From: Fratercula arctica
Lineage: Eukaryota; Chordata; Aves; Charadriiformes; Alcidae
NCBI GenBank assembly: GCA_947846985.1
Contig: CANTUZ010000001.1
Coordinates: 37,968,727 to 38,032,726, forward strand
DNA: 64,000 bases
Direction: 5' to 3'
Shown here: positions 46,280-59,815 of the stretch, in pieces
Position numbering within the stretch: position 1 is the first letter of the stretch
Layout: every line of letters begins with the position of its first letter
Program-made: the position numbers and the translations under genes
Notes under the pieces: generated by a model
Seen by the model: the letters and a program-made list of their open reading frames with translations, nothing else
Databases searched by the model: none
Told to the model about the DNA's origin: nothing

Positions 46280-47300
46280 CTGTAACACTAGAATTAGAGA
46301 GTGCTTACCAATGCTAGTGGCAGACTGGTTTGAAAATGGGTAAAATATTTGACCAAGGACCTCAACCAAATCCTTATTTGCTAAGGATAAAAGGTTATCC
46401 TGCGGAATAGTACAGTCGGTTAAAAAAATGAGAAACCAGATAAATAAATGATTCCTTCAAGATGGAACAAAATGTTACCAGTAGATTTCTGCTAGGATTT
46501 ATCATATTAAAAAATAGTCTTAAGGACTGATAGTGTTGTGGCACCATAACAGTTTGTTGATATATGGGAATTGGTAAAATATAAACTGACAGTGTATTTG
46601 CAGGAAAATCTTATGATCCCATTGCCCAGTGATTTCACATACAAATGCAGTTCAGTTTTGATGGATGCCAAATGATGCTCATGCAGGAAAAAATAATGCA
46701 AACCTATCTGCACAGTGATGAGCTCTAAATTCAATAATGTTACTTACTCAAAGAAGGGCAGTGGCCAGAAAGCTATTGGGAATTATTCACAAAAAATAAA
46801 ATAATTGTTAGGTTATTATGTATATCAATTCTATGTCCAAACTGTTAACAGTGTGCATTAATGTAATCATCCCAGCACAGCAAAGATTTCATAGATGGTG
46901 AAAAAGGGAATGAAAGGTGTGGAAGATCCTCTGTGCTGAGAAGATGAAGATCTTTAGTCTGGAAAACAGAATAATAAGAAGAGGGGTGATAGAGGTCTAG
47001 AAAATCTGTAGATCATATAGAAATGATGAATAGAAAGCAAGAATAGCTATTTTTCTTAAGACAAGAATTAGGCCACCCGGTAAATTAAAGCTGCTGCTAC
47101 CTGATGAAAAGCAAAGCAGCTTTTCAAGCCATGTGTAATTAAATTGTGGATCTTAATTGCCACATGATATTGTGGAGTAGAAAAATATAAGTGGGTTAAA
47201 ATTGTAAGGTAAGGATAGATGCACTGAATGCTGAACTTTACAGTGGAGTTGGACTACCAACTCTAAAATAGCTGAAAACTAGGAATTATTCCAGACACTT
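46280..47300 (+). mobile_element. Ancient, highly diverged CR1-type LINE relic
   Basis: The clearest part, 46880-47290, follows the CR1 ORF2-tail order: GAAGATCTTTAGTCTGGAAA (the conserved 'LFSLEKR' region), 'GGGGTGATAGAGGTCTA', then 'GACAAGAATTAGGCCACCC' and 'AATTGCCACATGATATTGTGG' (the HWNRLP-like region). All frames are broken. Similarity to earlier ORF2 sequence from about 46280 is weak, so the left boundary is uncertain. It is far more diverged than the other CR1 copies and resembles lineages found in turtles and crocodilians, so it probably predates crown birds. Confidence 0.6.
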
Positions 47301-47637
47301 CTAGATATTTGGTATGTTTTACATTCTTTTTACCTGATTTACCTGTCATCTGCTTCTGTCCACCCTTGATTAAAAGGAACTGTGTTAGGTAGATCTAGAC
47401 TGCATAAGTAAAAGCACCGTTTATGTTCATATTTTTATGTTGTAGGTAAGTTTTGTCACACTGTGGGTCTGCTGGAGAAAGGATTTTTTTTCCTCTTGAT
47501 TGGAGAGGCGGGGGGAGAGGGAATGGGAGTTTGGAGAGAAACAAACAGCACTGTTGGAAATAAGACAGAGAGAAAAGACAAAGCAACTGTGATAGTCCCC
47601 CACACACTCTCTAGTGACAGAGATTGTAGGGGTGTTT

Positions 47638-47722
47638 TTTTGTGTGTGTATGGTTGGACTCGATCTCAATGGTCCCTTCCAACCGTGAAGATTCTATGAT
47701 TCCGTTCTATTCTATGACTCAG
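47638..47722 (+). mobile_element. CR1 LINE, very short 3' end
   Basis: The block TATGGTTGGACTCGATCTCA, then 'GGTCCCTTCCAACCGTG' and ATTCTATGATTCCG/TTCTATTC units: the last 80 bp or so of a CR1. The insertion is extremely 5'-truncated. Confidence 0.8.
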
Positions 47723-50700
47723 TCTCACCTGTGATTTCCACTGCCTTACTGCAGCTCAACCTCCAGATTTTCATTAGTTGCTGGGAGAGACTTTACTTCT
47801 CTGGTCTTGTTATGCCAGATCTCGAAAAGATTTATGCATCATCTTTGGGGACACAGACCTCACGTGCTGGTTTCTCTGAATAATCTGCTAGGAAGCTGAA
47901 GCACTAGTATAAGTTTTAGTTGATTTATAGAATTATTGCAACTTAAGAGTGAAGATGTTGCTACTGTGAACCCTTTACTCCACAAAAGAAAAAAGGGGGG
48001 GAAAAAAAAGAGGAAAGAAAAAAAGCTTAGTCTACTTGCAACACACCTAAAGCTGAAAGTCTATCAAATTGTAACAGACCTTTTTTCAACACCCACCTTT
48101 TCAGTGGCCTTACTTTTCTGGATATATTGTGTTTCAGGTGGATTCTCTCCAATCAGTGAGTTCTGTAGGAGTGCGTAGGTTTTCCATAGCTAGTTTCCTT
48201 TTTGGAGTCCTTGGTGGTTTCAGATGTATTGAGTCTTGTTTCAGAAATTATTTACTTAGCCTTGTAATTCGTAGGCTTTGCTATCTTTTTGAGACACAAA
48301 TACTTTATCAGGACAAGTGTCACCTAATGTCTTTGTCTCAGTGGTGTACTAGTTTCCTTCTTTCTGTCTCTTTTTGTCCCTGTGGTCTTTGACTGACCTG
48401 CTGATGAGGGGGGGTAATGTTGGAGAGAGACAGCCTTGATGCTTTGAAGCACTGCTCAGCAGCAGCCAAAACACCGGTGTGTTCTAGCTGCCAATACAAA
48501 AGCACAGCACTATGAGGGCTGCTATGAGAAAAATTAACTCCACCTCAGTCAGACCCAATACAGTCGTTCATACTCATAACAAACTGATATTCAGTAGGTT
48601 TTTATATCTGCGTATTTTACATAAGTGTTACTGATGGATAAAATACATCTTAATGTAAATAATACATGTAGGAGTATGTAGAAGTATGAAACTGTTCTGA
48701 AGCTTAACTTAGATAGAATTATGGTTAGAAACGTTGGATTTTAAAAATCCTATACATTAGTTAATTTTTTATAGATTGCTTATTATGTGATAGTCATAAC
48801 ATTATTAAAATAAATTTAAGACTGATTCTCCAAGCTGTGCATATTGTCTGTATTTTTGGGAGTAGTACGTTTTCTGCTTCTTTAGAGTAAAAGGAGGATA
48901 TTTAATTCCAATAACAACTCTGATACAGCTGACAGAAAGAAGGAAAGGCTGTCTGGGGGATGAATGGTGTGTGAATCTTTCTAATCACATTTTAGGTACT
49001 TAATATAATGCATAGTTGTGCAATGTCAGAATTTAGGAAGACTGGACAGATCTAGGACTGAAGTACCTTTCAGCTGCTTCACGCATTTAAGGAAAAAGAA
49101 AGTTAATGGGTTTAAATAATCTTTGTAACACTGGTAAGTAATTGAACCGTGATGGACATTCTTGCATTGGCATCATTTTGAGCCCTTCGCTTTGAGAAAT
49201 GTAGCATAGGTATTAGAAATGGGAGTGATGGCATTAACTGACAGCAAGCGAAGACTTGCTCTAACGAAGAGTTAGAGAACAGACTGCTGAAAATGCTTCT
49301 TTCTCAGAGAGTGCTCTCTGGGGACTGTGGTCAAGACTGGCTTTTTCTTTGCTGTTGTCTGTCTCATAGCACTCCAGTAGCTTCTTGTGCTGTGTCATGT
49401 CTGAAAAAGAGCTGTTGAGGAAAGCCAGAGGAGAAAAAGCCATGTGTGTTCAGACAGCTTCAAGATACTCTTAGTGGCGTGGCAGCTGTGTCTTTGGCAC
49501 AGCCCCAACATTTTCCTGGGGAAATGTGAGTGAGAGACAGTATTCACAGCTTGTATCTGAGCAAAAAAAAAAATAAATGAATTTCATTAGATGAAGAAAG
49601 AAAACCCGTCTCCTTGTTGTGACTTTTTTGTGTCAAGTTGCCGTGGCCTGTTACGAATCACGGAGTAGCAAATCTCAAGGAGTAAAGAGTGCAAGAGCTC
49701 TTGTCCAGCGCTTTCTGACTGCAGGGGCTGTTCTAGCATCTGCTGTATTGCAGCAGTGCTGCTTGCTGAAAGCTTATCTTATCAAAGTTTGGAGTTAGTG
49801 AGGTTATCTTGGGCACATTTCTGTGTGTTGCCTGGAAAAGTTTGACATTTTTGCATCGCGGCTGTTACTGCCGGATAACAGTGTGTGTACTTATCAATAA
49901 ATCTATTCTATTAAGTAGTTGTCGAGACTCATGTTAACGTTTTTTTTTGCAATCTGATGAAGTTTCAATCCGTTACATTCTTTTACTGTTGCAAAATACA
50001 GTATGCAGTTATCTCAATATATAAATATTTATTTAGATGTGAGTCAAGATATACCATTAAAACATGGGCCGTAAGTGTATGCTGTTCAGGATCCTTTTCC
50101 AAGTGCATTAATACCATTATTTTCCCATTTTATGAAGATGTGAACTCACTTACTTGGATCTGATACTGATGCCAGTACACTGAATGGGGAAAATGCACCT
50201 TTAAACAGCTAGATCATCTTTTTATGTAGTATTGCTTGATAGAATGACAGAAATAGAAATTACCATTTATTTTGGAAGTACATTTACACTTCTTTCGGTT
50301 GAGGTTACTGTAGTTACAGTTAGGGTAGTTACAGTGGGAGTGGGGGAGAATTTAAAAGGCATCAGGGCATTAAGTTTACTGGGAGGTTCCAAATACATAC
50401 TTTTTTTTTTTTTTTATTTGTTAAACTGGGATCTTGTATCCGAGACACATTTAAATGCAAAGCAGGGATGTTGAATTCTAAATTACTTTTTGGAATGGTA
50501 ACACTAATGAAGCATTAATTTTTTCAACTTCTTAGAACACTTTCTGTTTTGCAGTTGAAAGTACTTGCAAGTGCTGAGGTTTCCGTTTAACTGTTATTTG
50601 GAGGGAGAGTGTGAGGGGGGGAAAAAGTCAGTGAAGGCGTTGAAGAGAAGGTGGGTGATTTTCAAGGGTCTGGTTCTGACCGTGCAGAGTAGTGATTTCT

Positions 50701-51200
50701 GAATGAGGCATAGTTTGTGTTGAAGCGATGAACTGTTAAGGAATGCTGAGAGGATCCTTATGTAAGAAAATATGATCCATCAGACTGCTTTTTGTTGAAA
50801 ACAGAATGTATAATGAGCACAGTCATGGCTTTTGGTTTCAGAAACTTATTCAGGGTTGTGTTTTTTAATTTGGATGTAACAAACGTGTGCACCTGTGTAA
50901 TACACATATAATTATTGATAGAGTAGAGAGTCGCTGTTCAGCTAGTCTACGGAACATCTTGGAGTTCTGCCTTGTGGCGAGCACTTGCCAAATTCCTCTG
51001 CAACTTGTTGCTTGAGTGCTGTCTGCAGTTTTATTTATTTTTGATACATAATAACAAATTTGTCTGTAACTATGAAAATCAGAGTAAATGAAGTGAATGC
51101 ATCAATGTTTATACTTAATATCTTAAACTAAACCAGGTTGAGTTTAGTAGAATTGTTTTTGAATATGTAGCATATAATGATTTCAAAGCATTTTTTGTGT
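47723..51200 (+). other. Putative intron, AT-rich
   Basis: No exon or repeat recognised. A-rich low complexity at 47983-48024, a poly(T) tract at about 50401-50415 and an A run at 49564-49574. Small open frames are judged to be chance. Confidence 0.5.
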
Positions 51201-53965
51201 CGTTAAATGAAGTATGTAACAATTTTTAAGTAACAACTTCTATTTTATTGTTTTTTTAATGGCTGATGAAGTCTTGTACTGTCAAATTGGCCTGAAGCTT
51301 TTCTTGCATACATTCCAGAATTTCCTTTTGAAGGATTGGCTAAACTGGAGAAAATCCTTGTGGAATGAGCAAATGAGGAGACAAGCTTGGAGTGTTTTTT
51401 ATGCTTGAGGTGTTGAGTTTTGTTAAGCCACGAAGTTTTCAACCTTGATAGATACTTGTTACAGAAATCCATGATTGATGCTTGTTGTGATCTTGGACAC
51501 TGAGGCAAAAAGATTCTCTGTTGCATGGTTTTTGATATGGGAAAAGATTTCCTTGGACAATGCTGCTAAGGATTTACCAGTGTGTAATTTTCTCTAAGTT
51601 TGGGAATGGGGAAGAGAAAGGAAGAGGAAACGTCTTTTTAATCATTTCATTACTCAGTGTCTCTTTTGTTTTCTTAATTTACATTTCAGTTCCTAACCTA
51701 ACCATGTCACTACATGGTAGTGACATGAAGAAATGGAAAAAGCTTAATTTAGTCTAGCATAGTAATCGCTGTTACATTCTAGCTATGACCATATTTTCTT
51801 CATGCTACTGCACTAGAGACATGAACTCATTGCTTTATAACCGCATAATTCCACTCTTAAATGTTTTCCAGTTTCTTTAGGTTTGTAATTTGTTTGCTTG
51901 TAATTTTTTTTGTTGTTTTCTGTGCAGAATAATTACTGTGTTCCATTGTTGTTTGATTATTAAATGAGTAACATAATTTTTAACGTCTGATAACAGTAAT
52001 AACTGACTTCCCCTCTCCCCCAGTTAATGACTGACCTCAAAAAAGCAATTTTCTGTCAGGTGAAATGTTTCTGTGACTGACTTGAGAAGGAAGGGAAGTG
52101 AAAGGTTGAGGTAGACCATCATTCAAAGAAAGCAGAGAGAATAAAGACCGTATGTTGCTCTCCTATTACGTGTCGGCTGGCTGGCAGGTCAGATGAGTGT
52201 CTTGAGCGTTAGAGCCCTTAATTTAAATCCTTACTCTTCCTGAGCCCTCAATGCTAAAATACTAAATTGAAAATATTAAACTAGATAATATGAAAATAAA
52301 GCCTAGAAGTGAAGGAACTACTTCAGCACCTGATTTTTACCTATTGTTTCAACAAGAATGTTGGAAGAAGTGAACCATATGAAAGGGGACATCATTTGGT
52401 GTCTTGCCATGTTTCTTTTTTGCGCTTTGTTTCTAGCAGTTGCAGTGAAATGCAGTGCAGGCTTTCTCTTGTGCAAACTGGTCTTTTAATTCTTACTAAC
52501 TTTGAAAAAGCGTTTGATATAGTAAAACTTTTGCTGTTACAGCTACAAGCATTTAAATAAAAAATCCTACCTGTTAGGAAAAGTATGCTCCTGGTTGCAT
52601 GTTCAGACTGCACTTATGGATACCTAACTTGGTTTTGCGGTAGTTTGACTGATCGCCGTCACATTTTTTACAGACCTATGCATGCCTGTAGGTCAGTGGT
52701 TGAATGAGATTTCTGTAGCTCATGTGGAGCGGATGAACTGCAACTTGGAAGTAATTCTTGGAAGCCCTTTAACAGATGCAGTAGTGTTTTTTAGTTTTAG
52801 AAATGTATGAATCTCTGTAGCTGTAGAGCTGTTCAAATTAATTGTAAACATGTCTTAGTTTTAGTGTGTGTTCTTTTACGTTGCAAGAGTGTGCATGTGT
52901 TCACATTGCTTATTTTGAGTGATTTTTTTTTTTTTTTTTTTTTGGTAAATACGCTATAAATCGAGTTTTAAAGGTCTGTAGAACTGGCTATTTTTAGCAT
53001 AAAGTAGAATAAAAAGAAACCTGGCACTTCTGCAGGGTTGAAAATAACTGCTCTCTATGCAGAAAAACTTGATGTGAGTTAAAATTATGCAAATAGTAAA
53101 AGGGATGTGTGTATTTTAAGCATTGATGACCACAGCTGTAAAATAAATTATTTTAAGCTTGGTGTTTTCAGTTGTAACACATACTTCTTTATTTCAGTAG
53201 CGAGTATTCATCTTTCATCTTTATTTTATGAGCAGGTTGTAACTTCGTTTTTTGTTTGTTTGTTTTTTGGTCAATTTTGATATGTAGGATGGATGGATGT
53301 GTGTGTGGTGTCTTCAAAAGTTACATTTTTTTTTAGTTGGAGCACTAGAATCAATTCTGTAAGAACAGTACTCACTACAGGAGCTATTCTTGGGGACTTT
53401 GTGTTGGTGACAAAATTCTGTTTTACATATTTCAAATAAAACTGGAGGCATTTGCTTAGCATGTTGCTTTGCGAGTCAGCAAACACTGGGGATGTTAAGC
53501 TTCTATTATTTCTGGAATTAATACCAAGTGTCTTGAAGCAGAAGTAGTCTAGGTCTTTGACGCTGATATGGATGATATGCCTTAATAACAAAATACCAAT
53601 TAATAATGTTTCCAAGTTTCATTTTGTAGTTTTATGGTTCAGTGCTGTTTCTGTGTGGTAATAAGGTGAGATTTTACAGCTTGAATTGAGACATGTTAAT
53701 AGTCTCCTTCATGAGTACAGTTGATAAGCTAAATAAGGTGATTAAAAACAATCAAATTTATACTTTTATCTACTAAGGATATAGCCTTCTGTAACTTATA
53801 TGTATGAATATTGTATGTTACATAATCCAGTCTCAATAGTCAACTTTTAAGTATCCTTACTAGACAAAGTGCACAAAATGTTCCTTTGAGAAAGCCTTTT
53901 TTGGGAATTATTTTTTAGAAAGATGCCAGGTTTTGCTTTGTTTTGAGATACTCAAAATGTCATTT
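51201..53965 (+). other. Putative intron, AT-rich
   Basis: A minus-strand frame of 93 codons at 51245-51526 is Lys/Ser/Gln-rich and has no recognised domain. A perfect 10-bp hairpin lies at 51703-51727. T runs at about 52922-52944. Confidence 0.45.
51703..51727. repeat. Perfect short inverted repeat
   Basis: Arms CATGTCACTA (51703-51712) and TAGTGACATG (51718-51727), with a 5-base loop CATGG. Function unknown; could be chance. Confidence 0.6.
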
Positions 53966-53979
53966 AAAAAAAAAAAAAG

Positions 53980-54770
53980 TTCGCTTGGACAGGCTCTGGG
54001 GAGGCCGTCCTAGTCCTAGCCCTTGCTCAAAGCAGGGCTAACTCTGAAGTTAGATCATCTTGCTGAAGGCCTTGTCTAGTTGAGCTTTGAATATCTCCAA
54101 GGTGGCCTGCTCCAGTGCTTAGCCACTCTTTGGGAAAAGTTTTCTCTCCCATATGTATGTTTAAGATTTCCCGTGTTTCAGCCTGTGTCTCTTGCACTTT
54201 ATCGTTTAGCTCCACGCCTCTCAGAATTGACTTTGTCTCCTTACACCACTTTCAGATAGTGGGGGCGGGGGGGCACATTAGTTCCTCATTTGGTCTGCGC
54301 TTCTTCAGGCTGAACAAACTTGACAAACCAAATGGCGCTCTCAGGTTCTGCTCCTGTGACATGGGCTCCAGCCCCCAAAAACATCTTAGGTGGCCTATCT
54401 TCAGTTTCTGGGTCTTCTTTCATAATGGGGACGCCTGAAACTGGACATGATATTTTAGATGTGGCTTTTCGCTGAGAGCAGGGGAATAATCACATCTCTT
54501 GATTTGCTGACTACAGTCTTGCTATTGGCAGCCCAGTATGTCGTTAGTCTTTGCCACTATATGGCCATACTGGTTTGTGTTCAAATTGTTTTTCACCATG
54601 AACCCCCAGAGCTGCTTTCTGTCCAGCTGCTTCCCAACCGTAGTGGTTGCAAGGGCTATGGCTCGACGCTTATCTTTGAGCTCCATGATGTTGCTTTTGG
54701 CCAAGGCACTGCTATGGTGCTGCTTCTTGTATAGTTCAGTTCTTACTAGTGTGTCGTCTCCTGTAAGTAC
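53980..54770 (-). mobile_element. Old CR1 LINE fragment
   Basis: Minus-strand CR1 of about 790 bp. Recognisable blocks in order are GCCTTGTCTAGTTGAGCTTT (3' UTR/ORF2 end), 'CTTCTTCAGGCTGAACAAAC' (the LFSLKKR-like region) and 'GAACCCCCAGAGCTGCTTTC', the last implying more 5' sequence than most copies here. All frames are interrupted; divergence is clearly higher than in the 59.3 kb copy. It follows a 12-A run at about 53967. Confidence 0.78.
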
Positions 54771-57700
54771 TTAATATGAACCATTATTGGAATGTCTTTT
54801 TGGGTCTAGCAGCTACTTAAACTTCTGATTTCTCAAATGTATGAACTGGAGACTAACAAGAAAGATGAAAGATCCTTCATTTCATGTGGAAGTAGTATTT
54901 TGAGTTAATTTTGCTACAGATCCAAGAAACCTAAATCGTTCTGTTCCCCATGCACCTCTTTCCTTGCTCTGTCTCTACAGTGGATCTTGCAGTTTCCTTT
55001 GCTGTGTTTATCAAAGTTTCTGTCCCAGTACTGTGTCTCTAATCAGGTCCAATAACTGATGTCTGTAGAGAAGCCTGAGAGTGTGACAGATATGCAGAGA
55101 AGATGCCTCAGAATGTTTCCTGAGCTTTTAACTTGTTTTTTCAGCATTTCCTCAGCTGGACGTTTTCTTTCTATATTAAATAGACTTTTGATGAATTTCG
55201 TCTGCATGGATCTGTGCAGTTGTTTTTTGACCCTGTGTAAAATTTTAGCGGCCACAGAATAGTGAATAACAACTTTATGTGCTGTATGAAACACCTTTTT
55301 TCTAAGTTTGCTGAATTTCCCACTTGCAAATTTAAAGACAGTGAATAACCAATCCCCTTTTTATCTCTTCAAAGTCATTTGCAACCATACAGATATGTTA
55401 AATATTTTTCAGTCTTTTTCATGGCGAAGAAGCCTATTCTGTGTAGTTAAATCTTCAAAAGAAAGGCGTTCTGTGTGTTTGATCAGCTTTGTTACTGTTA
55501 AATAAAGAAGGACAGACAGAAGACAGAGGATCCTGAAAGGAGGGAGAGTTTAGGAAAGGAAGTGATCTGACAAGGAGAAGGAGGAAAATGAAGGGAGATA
55601 GCTTGTAGATACACATCATTCAATGTCTGTCCTTAGAGGAAAGCACCAAATGACTGAGAAAACATGATGTGATGCACCTGTGGGTATTATTCAACCCCCT
55701 ACTCCCCCCAAAATTAATTAACAGCTTATTAAGCTAAATATAATGCATGATAAATTACATGCAGGTTTCAAAATTGCAAGTGTGTGGCCTTTGGGTGGTG
55801 CCTTTTAGCCCCTCATGTACTTGTGAGTTTGAGTAAAAGGGTGAGTGTAAGAGTGTGAACAGTCATTTGCAGATACAAGAGGTAGGGCTTGGCTTGCACA
55901 GGCTTCTGTGAGACTTGGTGACTGGACATGGGTATGTTCCTATGTCATTAAACATGCAGAATAAAAAGGTTTAGCTTTATCATGCTATCTCTCTCTGTGA
56001 AGATGATACAGCTGTTTTACTACTAGGCAGATGAAGAGTGTCATCAGTTACTGCTTCTCAGCTGAGAGGTGGTTATTTCTTGAGATGTCTTATCTCAGCT
56101 GGTTCTTGCTTTTCTGCCTGCATCCATTGGAGGCCTGACCCCATCATATGCTGTGAATTATATTTTTCTATGGAATGCAGATGTACATTTCACCATGTAC
56201 TGTTTAGCTTAATGTTGTGACATACACTTGATTTCACTATTTTTTAATCAGAATATTAGGGCATAAACTTTAAATAACTTGCATTAAAGAAAGTAAGTAA
56301 TCTGGTTTTGAGTCATAGCATCGTATGATTACTTGACTGTATTGATGAAATGAAAAATAAGGTGTAAATAAGCTTTTTGAGAGCTGTGGAAATGTGAAAA
56401 TGTGGTTGTCTTCATGCTTGTGCCCTCCGCTCCTAAAATTAAATTCATTACTGTAAATTTTCCCCTTCGACTCCTGTGACCGCCTGTTGCAGTGCCCTTG
56501 GTGCTGTGTGATGCCTGTGTACTATCATTCCTTCATTTCCTTCTCATGGTCTGTCCTACCCAGACACATTTGACTTCCTTTCACGTCCCGCTATTTGGCA
56601 AGCACCAGCGTGTGTTATGGCTGGTTTGGAGCTAGGCGAGTGCTTCAATTGACCAGTTGATTGCTGCTGCTCGAAATGGATGAGAGCCAAGTTCTGTTTT
56701 CCTTCTCCACAATACAACTGCTAATTTGTATGTCTTGCTTCTACCCGGCAGCCGATTTCTGTGAAACTTGGGGGAACTCAGTGTCTCTGAGACCTCTGTT
56801 TGTCTGTCAAATTTGGCTGAAACCGGCCTGCGTGATTAGAATTCATCAGTGTGACAGAGCTGCTGGACAGACTGCATAATATATAATCATTGTTTTCTCA
56901 GGGTAATTGAATTCAACTGCATTTTTAAAACTTTGGGATTTGTTTGCTGAAACAAAAATGAAGAAACTAGACTTCATGTGAAATGGTTTATCTGTTTAAT
57001 CTGTGAAGTGTTTGTTTTTTCCAAGTATTGAATACAAAAAGAGGGAGGGGAAATCTGGCAAAAGTGTCTGTCTCTTCCTTGTCCTTGTTAGTGCGGTAGC
57101 TAGAGTGTTTCAGTATAGGTGAAGTGGATATGAGCTCAGGCCCTGGGGATTTGAACCATGTATCCTGCCTCCTGTGAGAGCATGCTTTGTCTGTGAATCC
57201 CTAATAGATGCTGTGGTGAAACAGTCTTTCTTCTTTGATGCCATTCCATGTATTAAATAATCAAGCTTCCTTTAGAATTGCCTCAGCATCTCAGGCAAAT
57301 TACCCCTTAGGCTTAGTGAATCAGTCGGTTGGTTTTTTTCTTTTTTTTCTTTGTCTCTGTGTGTATTTTGACATTTGGAGCAACTTCAACAGAAGGAATC
57401 GACAAAGGCTCAGATACCTAGCACTGAAACTGTGAAGAGATGCAAGTGTTCATGCAGTGCTATGATTTGAATTCTAATTTTTGTGTACGATGTTATTCTT
57501 TGTACAATTATGCACTGCAGTTATTCTTTGCTAGGAAAATGTGCAGCTGTGGCAAAGTGTTTTTAATGCCTTCATGTTTCTAGAAGCAGAAATTAAGCTC
57601 ATCATTCAAGACAGGTTGGAAGTGGCCATTTCCTGAAAGACTTGAGAGGTAAATAAAATTTCAACAGGTGCAGAAAGGATATTATCAGAATTTGTCCAAA

Positions 57701-59287
57701 ATAAGAGAGGGATGTTCTTCTCTTATGATTTAGTTTATAGGGCTTATGTGGCTATTGGCAGATAATTATGCTGCAAAGCATAAGCGAATAATTTTTGAAG
57801 ACATTCTCTTTGCATAAAATGAAAATTTCAGTGCGTCTTGTCTTGATTTGGGGCAATGCCTTCAAAATAAGGAAGATGATGATCCTAAGCATTGCTTTGC
57901 AAATGTCACTTTTTCCGTACTGATGAGACACCATGACTTGTCCTAACTCTGAGTTAGTTATGTTGTTCTCTTCTCCCTGGGAATCGGAAAACAGAAGTTA
58001 TGAATTTAACTTCTCTATTTATCCTGATGCCTTAGTTTTGCTCACTACCACCTCCTCCCTTAGTTGGTAGAGATCAAGAGCAGGTGTGGGCTAAGGTGTT
58101 TAGCTTTTAATTCTTCAGACAGAAGCAGACTGGAATTTAACTGATTGTGAAACCTGTAAGGAAAGCAGAATCTGAAGTAGCTGGGTGGGCGTGGAGGAGG
58201 AAAGGATTAATGAAGGATAGCAGAATTGCAGTTAATTCGAAGTGTCAATTAATCTCCAGTACACAGAATAGATAAGGGGAACATGGATCTGCTGTTACAA
58301 AGTTTCTACATTTGCTAACATATTAACTCCAGTCAAATAATTCTAAAGCAGGAAGAGAAAAAGCAAGAAAAGAGGAGAAAAGCATTTTAAAAAAGCAACA
58401 AGTTATCTGACAAAATGGCTGTCATACTAGGTACCTGTTTGTGACAATAAAGACAGATTCATGTTGCTCCATTCTTTCTGGATATCCTTTCTGAATTCTG
58501 CTGAAAGAACATCAGACTGCAGAAAACTGAGTGGTCTTGGTTGAAGTGATATTAAAAAAAAGAAAAAAAAAAAAAGCAGAGACAAGCTTACTTATTTTGT
58601 CTTTTTTTTTTTCCCCCTAGCTTTGTTCTTCATCCTTATATGTCACTTCTGTCACCCTTTTTTTGTCTAAGTCCTGTGCATTTCTTTGTACTAAAGGTTG
58701 CAGTTTTCAGCCGTATAAACCGTTTAAAGAGACTTTTTTTGTCAAGGGAAAGCCGCAACGTATAAATGCTGCTGATGGCTGGAGCTGTCTCCTGAAGTCT
58801 TAGTCCCCATACAGCATCTCCCACCCCAAGGCTTGCTCACAAATTACTTCTCCTCATCAGTAAACATAGGTGGAGCTGTGAAAACACTTGTACTTAATGT
58901 TCTGTAAGTTTTTGTCATATATTGTCATGTTGCCTCTAGAGGCTGGAGCTGGAGTTCAGTAACTTCAGACACATTAAAATTTTCAGGCTTATGAGCAGCA
59001 TGTATTAATTCAATTCACATGAAGAATACTTTGCGATGTGCCTGCTACTATACAGTTTATTGCGAGGTGAGACTTCACAGAGTAGTTTGTGACTCCGGTT
59101 GTTAGCATGGAGATCAGGAATTTTTATATTTCCATCAGTCAAACTTCAGAGGAGAGATGAGTGTGTGATTACACATGTGAGGTTAGGCAAAACACATAGT
59201 AAAGGATTTGTGCTAGCTGCAGAAGAACAAGATATGATGCCTGGTTCAGGAAAGAGTCTGTGAGTAAAAAGGGGGTTCTCTGAACAA
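54771..59287 (+). other. Putative intron, AT-rich
   Basis: No exon or repeat recognised. Poly(A)-rich stretch at 58553-58575 and a T run at 58602-58612. Small open frames only. Confidence 0.5.
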
Positions 59288-59815
59288 ATTTCATAGAATC
59301 ATAGAATGGTTTGGGTTGGAAGGGACCTTGAAAATCATCTAGTTCAACCCCCCTGCCATGGGCAGGGACACCTTCCACTAGACCAGGCTGCTCAAAGCCC
59401 CGTTCAGCCTGGCCTTGAACACTTCCAGGGATGGGGCATCCACAGCTTCTCTGGGCAACCTGTTCCAGTGTCTCACCACCCTCACAGTAAAGAATTTCTT
59501 CCTAATATCTAGTCTAAATTTCCCTTCTTTCAGTTTAAAACCATTAGCCTTCATCCCATCGCTACATTCCCTGATGAAAAGTCCCTCCCCATCTTTCCTC
59601 TAAGCCCCCTTTAGGAACTGGAAAGCTGCTATAAGGTCTCCCTGGAGCCTTCTCTTCTCCAGGCTGAACAGCCCCAACTCTCTCAGCCTGTCCTCATAGC
59701 AGAGGTGCTCCAGCCCTTTGATCATCTTCGTGGCCCTCCGCTGGACCCATTCCAAGAGGTCCATGTCCTTGTGCTGAGGACTCCAAAGCTGGACACAGTA
59801 CTCCAAATTTGTATG
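59288..59815 (-). mobile_element. Young CR1 LINE 3' fragment
   Basis: Minus-strand CR1 with an intact 3' terminus (CATAGAATCATAGAATGGTT on +), full 3' UTR and the ORF2 tail. The ORF2 tail frame is open for at least 68 codons (59600-59806), so the copy is among the youngest here. Close to the 16.8 kb copy. Confidence 0.95.
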
